The notes below the pieces were generated by a model, which ran no database searches, was not told where the DNA came from, and saw only the letters and a list, made by a program, of their open reading frames with translations. A program made the translations under genes and the position numbers. Shown here piece after piece: positions 35,937 to 37,884 of a stretch of 37,884 nucleotides of DNA (positions are counted from its first letter, which is position 1; each line of letters starts with the position of its first letter). The stretch lies in the IMG/VR virus record IMGVR_UViG_3300022690_000489, positions 1 through 37,884 of that record; one strand, written 5' to 3'. The DNA is from a virus.

Positions 35937-36211
35937 GGATTAATTAGTTCTATGCCACAAATTCCCTTCATGTGTTCTGATTTTTTCACCCCCTTCATAT
36001 TGGTATAATGTATAAAATTATTTGAATCAATTTTATATTCATTTGTCATTGTCCACCAAGAAACCACACTACCACATCCATGAATTTTATATTTCCATGT
36101 ACGATCATAATAATTTCTATGTTCATATTCATAATTAATAAAAAATAAAACAATAAACGTGAAAAACGTAATCCAAAAAACATAAGATGCAAAGTCGTTA
36201 AAATATTTCAT
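35933..36211 (-). CDS. Small membrane protein in the glycan block, 92 aa
   Basis: One membrane span near residues 8-26 (ASYVFWITFFTFIVLFFIN), then a periplasm/cytoplasm domain with Tyr-rich and Gly/Cys features (KIHGCGSVVSWW). ATGA overlaps at both ends tie it to FkbM and GT genes. Possibly an anchor or a glycan carrier; not recognised. Confidence 0.6.
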   Translation of the reverse strand: MKYFNDFASYVFWITFFTFIVLFFINYEYEHRNYYDRTWKYKIHGCGSVVSWWTMTNEYKIDSNNFIHYTNMKGVKKSEHMKGICGIELINP

Positions 36212-36837
36212 ATCAACTTAATTATCCTTATGTAAAAAGCATCACCCCAAGTACATGACCCGGGCCAAAGTGTTTCGACTCGCTTGAATTCATGTAAAAA
36301 TTCATCTATCTGCTCGACTTGCATACACCCCTTGTAAACTTCGGTTTTATTGACCTCTAAATAAAGATAATTGAATTGATCTAATAGCGAGCCAAGCCCA
36401 CGCAGCGCGTGACCCTCAGCGCCCTGTATGTCCATATTCAAAAAATCATACTCTTTATCAAGTCCATTTAAAAGGGTATCTAATCGCGTTGTTTTTAACA
36501 TTAAATCTTTAATGAATTTAACATCGGGGTGCATTTGCAAATGTGTTCCAAGTTCAAGAAATGAACTACTTTGACCGTCGTTATTGGCTACATGAAAAGT
36601 AATCAATTCATTATCAACAGCGCCGATACACTCATTAAAACAAAGAACTTCCGGGTATGGCTCACAATGTTTGACAAGGCGCGTATAAATTTCAGGCAAC
36701 GCCTCTATAAATATCATTTTTTCAACGCCAATTTTATGATATTCGTTTAATTCCTGTCCTTCGTGTGCTCCTACATGGACCACCCCACGGGGCGTGAATT
36801 TATATTTTTGGTGTAATTGTGTAAATGGTATCAACAT
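36208..36837 (-). CDS. FkbM family methyltransferase, 209 aa
   Basis: Start at the ATG at 36837 (MLIPFTQLHQKYKFTPRG), since the longer frame overlaps the upstream gene. VVHVGAHEGQELNEY (residues about 19-33) is the SAM-binding motif, SSSFLELGTHL an FkbM insertion, TTRLDTLL and DFLNMDIQGAEGHALRG (about 130-146) the FkbM core. O-methylates sugars in other systems. ATGA overlap with the membrane gene downstream. Confidence 0.9.
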   Translation of the reverse strand: MLIPFTQLHQKYKFTPRGVVHVGAHEGQELNEYHKIGVEKMIFIEALPEIYTRLVKHCEPYPEVLCFNECIGAVDNELITFHVANNDGQSSSFLELGTHLQMHPDVKFIKDLMLKTTRLDTLLNGLDKEYDFLNMDIQGAEGHALRGLGSLLDQFNYLYLEVNKTEVYKGCMQVEQIDEFLHEFKRVETLWPGSCTWGDAFYIRIIKLI

Positions 36838-36842
36838 AATTT

Positions 36843-37379
36843 TTAAGTCTTTATAAAATAAAATCCCGCGTCTTCGTCTTTGTGCTCGGGTATTAAAATA
36901 GGCTTGTAACAAAATTCGCAAAAATCATGTACCGCTTGATTTACTCCGTATGCCACATTTAAATAATCGTGTCCGGCAATCAATCCGCCATCCTTCAATT
37001 TCGGAAACCACGCCATTAAATCAGCCAATACACCCTCGTAACTGTGATCGGCGTCAAGATAAACGAAGTCCAAAGATTGATCTTTAATTTTTACCGCCAT
37101 ATCAACGGAAAAGCCTGCCAAAATGATAGCTTTCTTATTGTGATTTGCCATAATTCGCCGCATACTTTCAAAGTTGAATTTGTGCCATGCTTGCGGCGCG
37201 GACGCATCGCCCTTTTGAAACGGAATACACCGCCAAACGTCCACTAAATAGAGGGTTTCAATTTTCCAATTCATCAACATATCATTGGCGAACAAACCAC
37301 TAGCAACTCCTACTTCAACGCCGGTTAGTTTCCGCTTTGGCATAAGTCTGTTTAATTGTATTCTATGTTTTATTTGCAT
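36843..37379 (-). CDS. Class I SAM methyltransferase (Methyltransf_24-like), 178 aa
   Basis: LTGVEVGVASGLFANDML (residues about 18-35) is motif I, LYLVDVWR the second strand, SLDFVYLDADHSYEGVLADL (about 101-120) the family's DxDH/motif region and LKDGGLIAGHDY the following strand. Alone here, but the same type is fused to FkbM in the 422-aa protein at 579-1847. It is followed 5 nt later by the separate FkbM gene. Confidence 0.85.
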   Translation of the reverse strand: MQIKHRIQLNRLMPKRKLTGVEVGVASGLFANDMLMNWKIETLYLVDVWRCIPFQKGDASAPQAWHKFNFESMRRIMANHNKKAIILAGFSVDMAVKIKDQSLDFVYLDADHSYEGVLADLMAWFPKLKDGGLIAGHDYLNVAYGVNQAVHDFCEFCYKPILIPEHKDEDAGFYFIKT

Positions 37380-37498
37380 TTTAAAATATTAAATCCTACT
37401 ATTTTGTCAATTTCTTTGCATTCTTTGAGTTTCTTTTTATAAAACGATAGCCTTTTTTTATGAAACTTAATTTTCTTTTTTGCGTCTTCCTTTTTCAT
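37370..37498 (-). CDS. Small Lys-rich coiled-coil protein, 42 aa
   Basis: ATG at 37498 overlaps the GT25 stop (ATGA) and TAA at 37370 overlaps the methyltransferase start by 10 nt. The sequence is roughly 40% Lys with heptad-like spacing (KKEDAKKKIKFHKKRLSFY). It fills the only gap between GT25 and methyltransferase genes. Function unknown; an adaptor is possible. Confidence 0.5.
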   Translation of the reverse strand: MKKEDAKKKIKFHKKRLSFYKKKLKECKEIDKIVGFNILKCK

Positions 37499-37884
37499 TT
37501 CCATCTGAAGGTTTGGGGGTTAAAATCGTTCATGTTTTCTTGATACCAATATCTGGAATTTTCAAGCGTTCCGTTAAGTTTAGAAAACCCTGAAAATATT
37601 GTCATTCCGTCGCCAATATCGCTTTTATTATCCATTTGTTTAACGCATCCGGGCACAAAAGCGAAGCATTGAAGCTGAGGTTGCAATTTTATAAATAGCC
37701 AATCAATCCCTATGCTAGTGTGTAGGTGCTCGTTGAATAAATCAAGTATTTTTTGAATGCTTTTGATGTTCACAAAATATGCAAAGGTAGAAAAAGCACC
37801 GTAAGTCTTAACAAATCGTGGTTCCGGCTTGAAATTTAGATCACCTAACCATTCGCAGTCCTGGCCCAATTGAGCACTGCAATT
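37495..37884 (-). CDS. Glycosyltransferase family 25 (C-terminal part; continues at 576)
   Basis: Contains the last part of the GT25 gene, with stop at 37495. Bases 37741-37884 duplicate 1-144. In the circle the frame runs uninterrupted: the segment VKTYGAFSTFAYFVN and later IGIDWLFIKLQPQLQ carry the family C-terminal features (gG..yl, DW). The apparent start within the window is only the edge. See the other entry for function. Confidence 0.85.
   Translation of the reverse strand, partial: NCSAQLGQDCEWLGDLNFKPEPRFVKTYGAFSTFAYFVNIKSIQKILDLFNEHLHTSIGIDWLFIKLQPQLQCFAFVPGCVKQMDNKSDIGDGMTIFSGFSKLNGTLENSRYWYQENMNDFNPQTFRWK
37741..37884. repeat. Terminal direct repeat, right copy (circle junction)
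   Basis: Exact copy of 1-144. Marks the assembly overlap of a circular map of 37740 bp. Confidence 0.97.

Noticed and set aside
1-37884. Search by eye for tRNA genes, CRISPR arrays, insertion sequences and an integrase
   Set aside because: No cloverleaf-like sequences, regular repeat-spacer arrays, transposase motifs or tyrosine/serine recombinase motifs were found.

Overview
The window is one complete, circularly permuted phage genome. The first 144 bases are repeated exactly as the last 144 (1-144 = 37741-37884), so the unique length is 37740 bp, and the ends cut through one gene (a family-25 glycosyltransferase). Portal, HK97-like capsid, ClpP-type prohead protease, tape measure, tail assembly chaperone, terminase and a lysis cassette indicate a tailed phage with a siphovirus-like tail. 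A Bacteroidota host, probably a flavobacterium or relative, fits best: the DNA is AT-rich, start codons lack Shine-Dalgarno sequences, some upstream regions carry TTTG / TAnnTTTG promoter motifs, and several early proteins belong to families I know from Bacteroidota phages (for example the ELRIGNWV...LQNLYFALTGKEL protein). No integrase was recognised.

Almost everything is on the minus strand and is read from high to low coordinates. A divergent control region (27777-27877) with two matching 14-bp inverted repeats separates a short rightward block (27878-29196: mini-HTH regulator, two HNH endonucleases, a membrane peptide) from the leftward early region (27776-19980). The early region holds many small tightly coupled genes, a RecT annealing protein, a winged-helix protein, a replication-initiator-like protein preceded by a terminator-like hairpin, a stand-alone DnaA domain IV protein and a MazG-like protein. 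It runs into the terminase small and large subunits (19787-17952). After a 200-bp structured non-coding segment comes the tail module (17448-9070): chaperone pair joined by a T9 slippery site, tail completion proteins, a 670-aa tail protein and the tape measure. Then follow the protease/scaffold and major capsid genes (8918-6169), ending in a terminator at 6093-6123.

From 6063 through the circle junction to 35027 lies a block of about 8.8 kb (23% of the genome) devoted largely to carbohydrate chemistry. It encodes a GDP-mannose 3,5-epimerase, a GT11 fucosyltransferase-like enzyme, GT2, GT25 and a third GT2/GT92-like transferase, two FkbM methyltransferase domains, two further class I methyltransferase domains, small membrane proteins and unknowns. 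This is the most striking system here: the phage appears able to make GDP-L-galactose and to build and O-methylate a glycan, either on its own virion or on the host surface. After it come portal, connector, a fibronectin-III appendage protein and the lysis cassette (34933-29183), so the portal is separated from terminase and capsid genes.

Other structure not explained by the gene list: a shared 22-27-bp linker at four successive early gene junctions, conserved as DNA but translated in two different frames; a 21-bp direct repeat with a remnant coding tail bracketing one early gene; a partial copy of a tape-measure coiled coil just upstream of the tape measure; and about a dozen genes of 18-59 codons, many tied to neighbours by ATGA overlaps.
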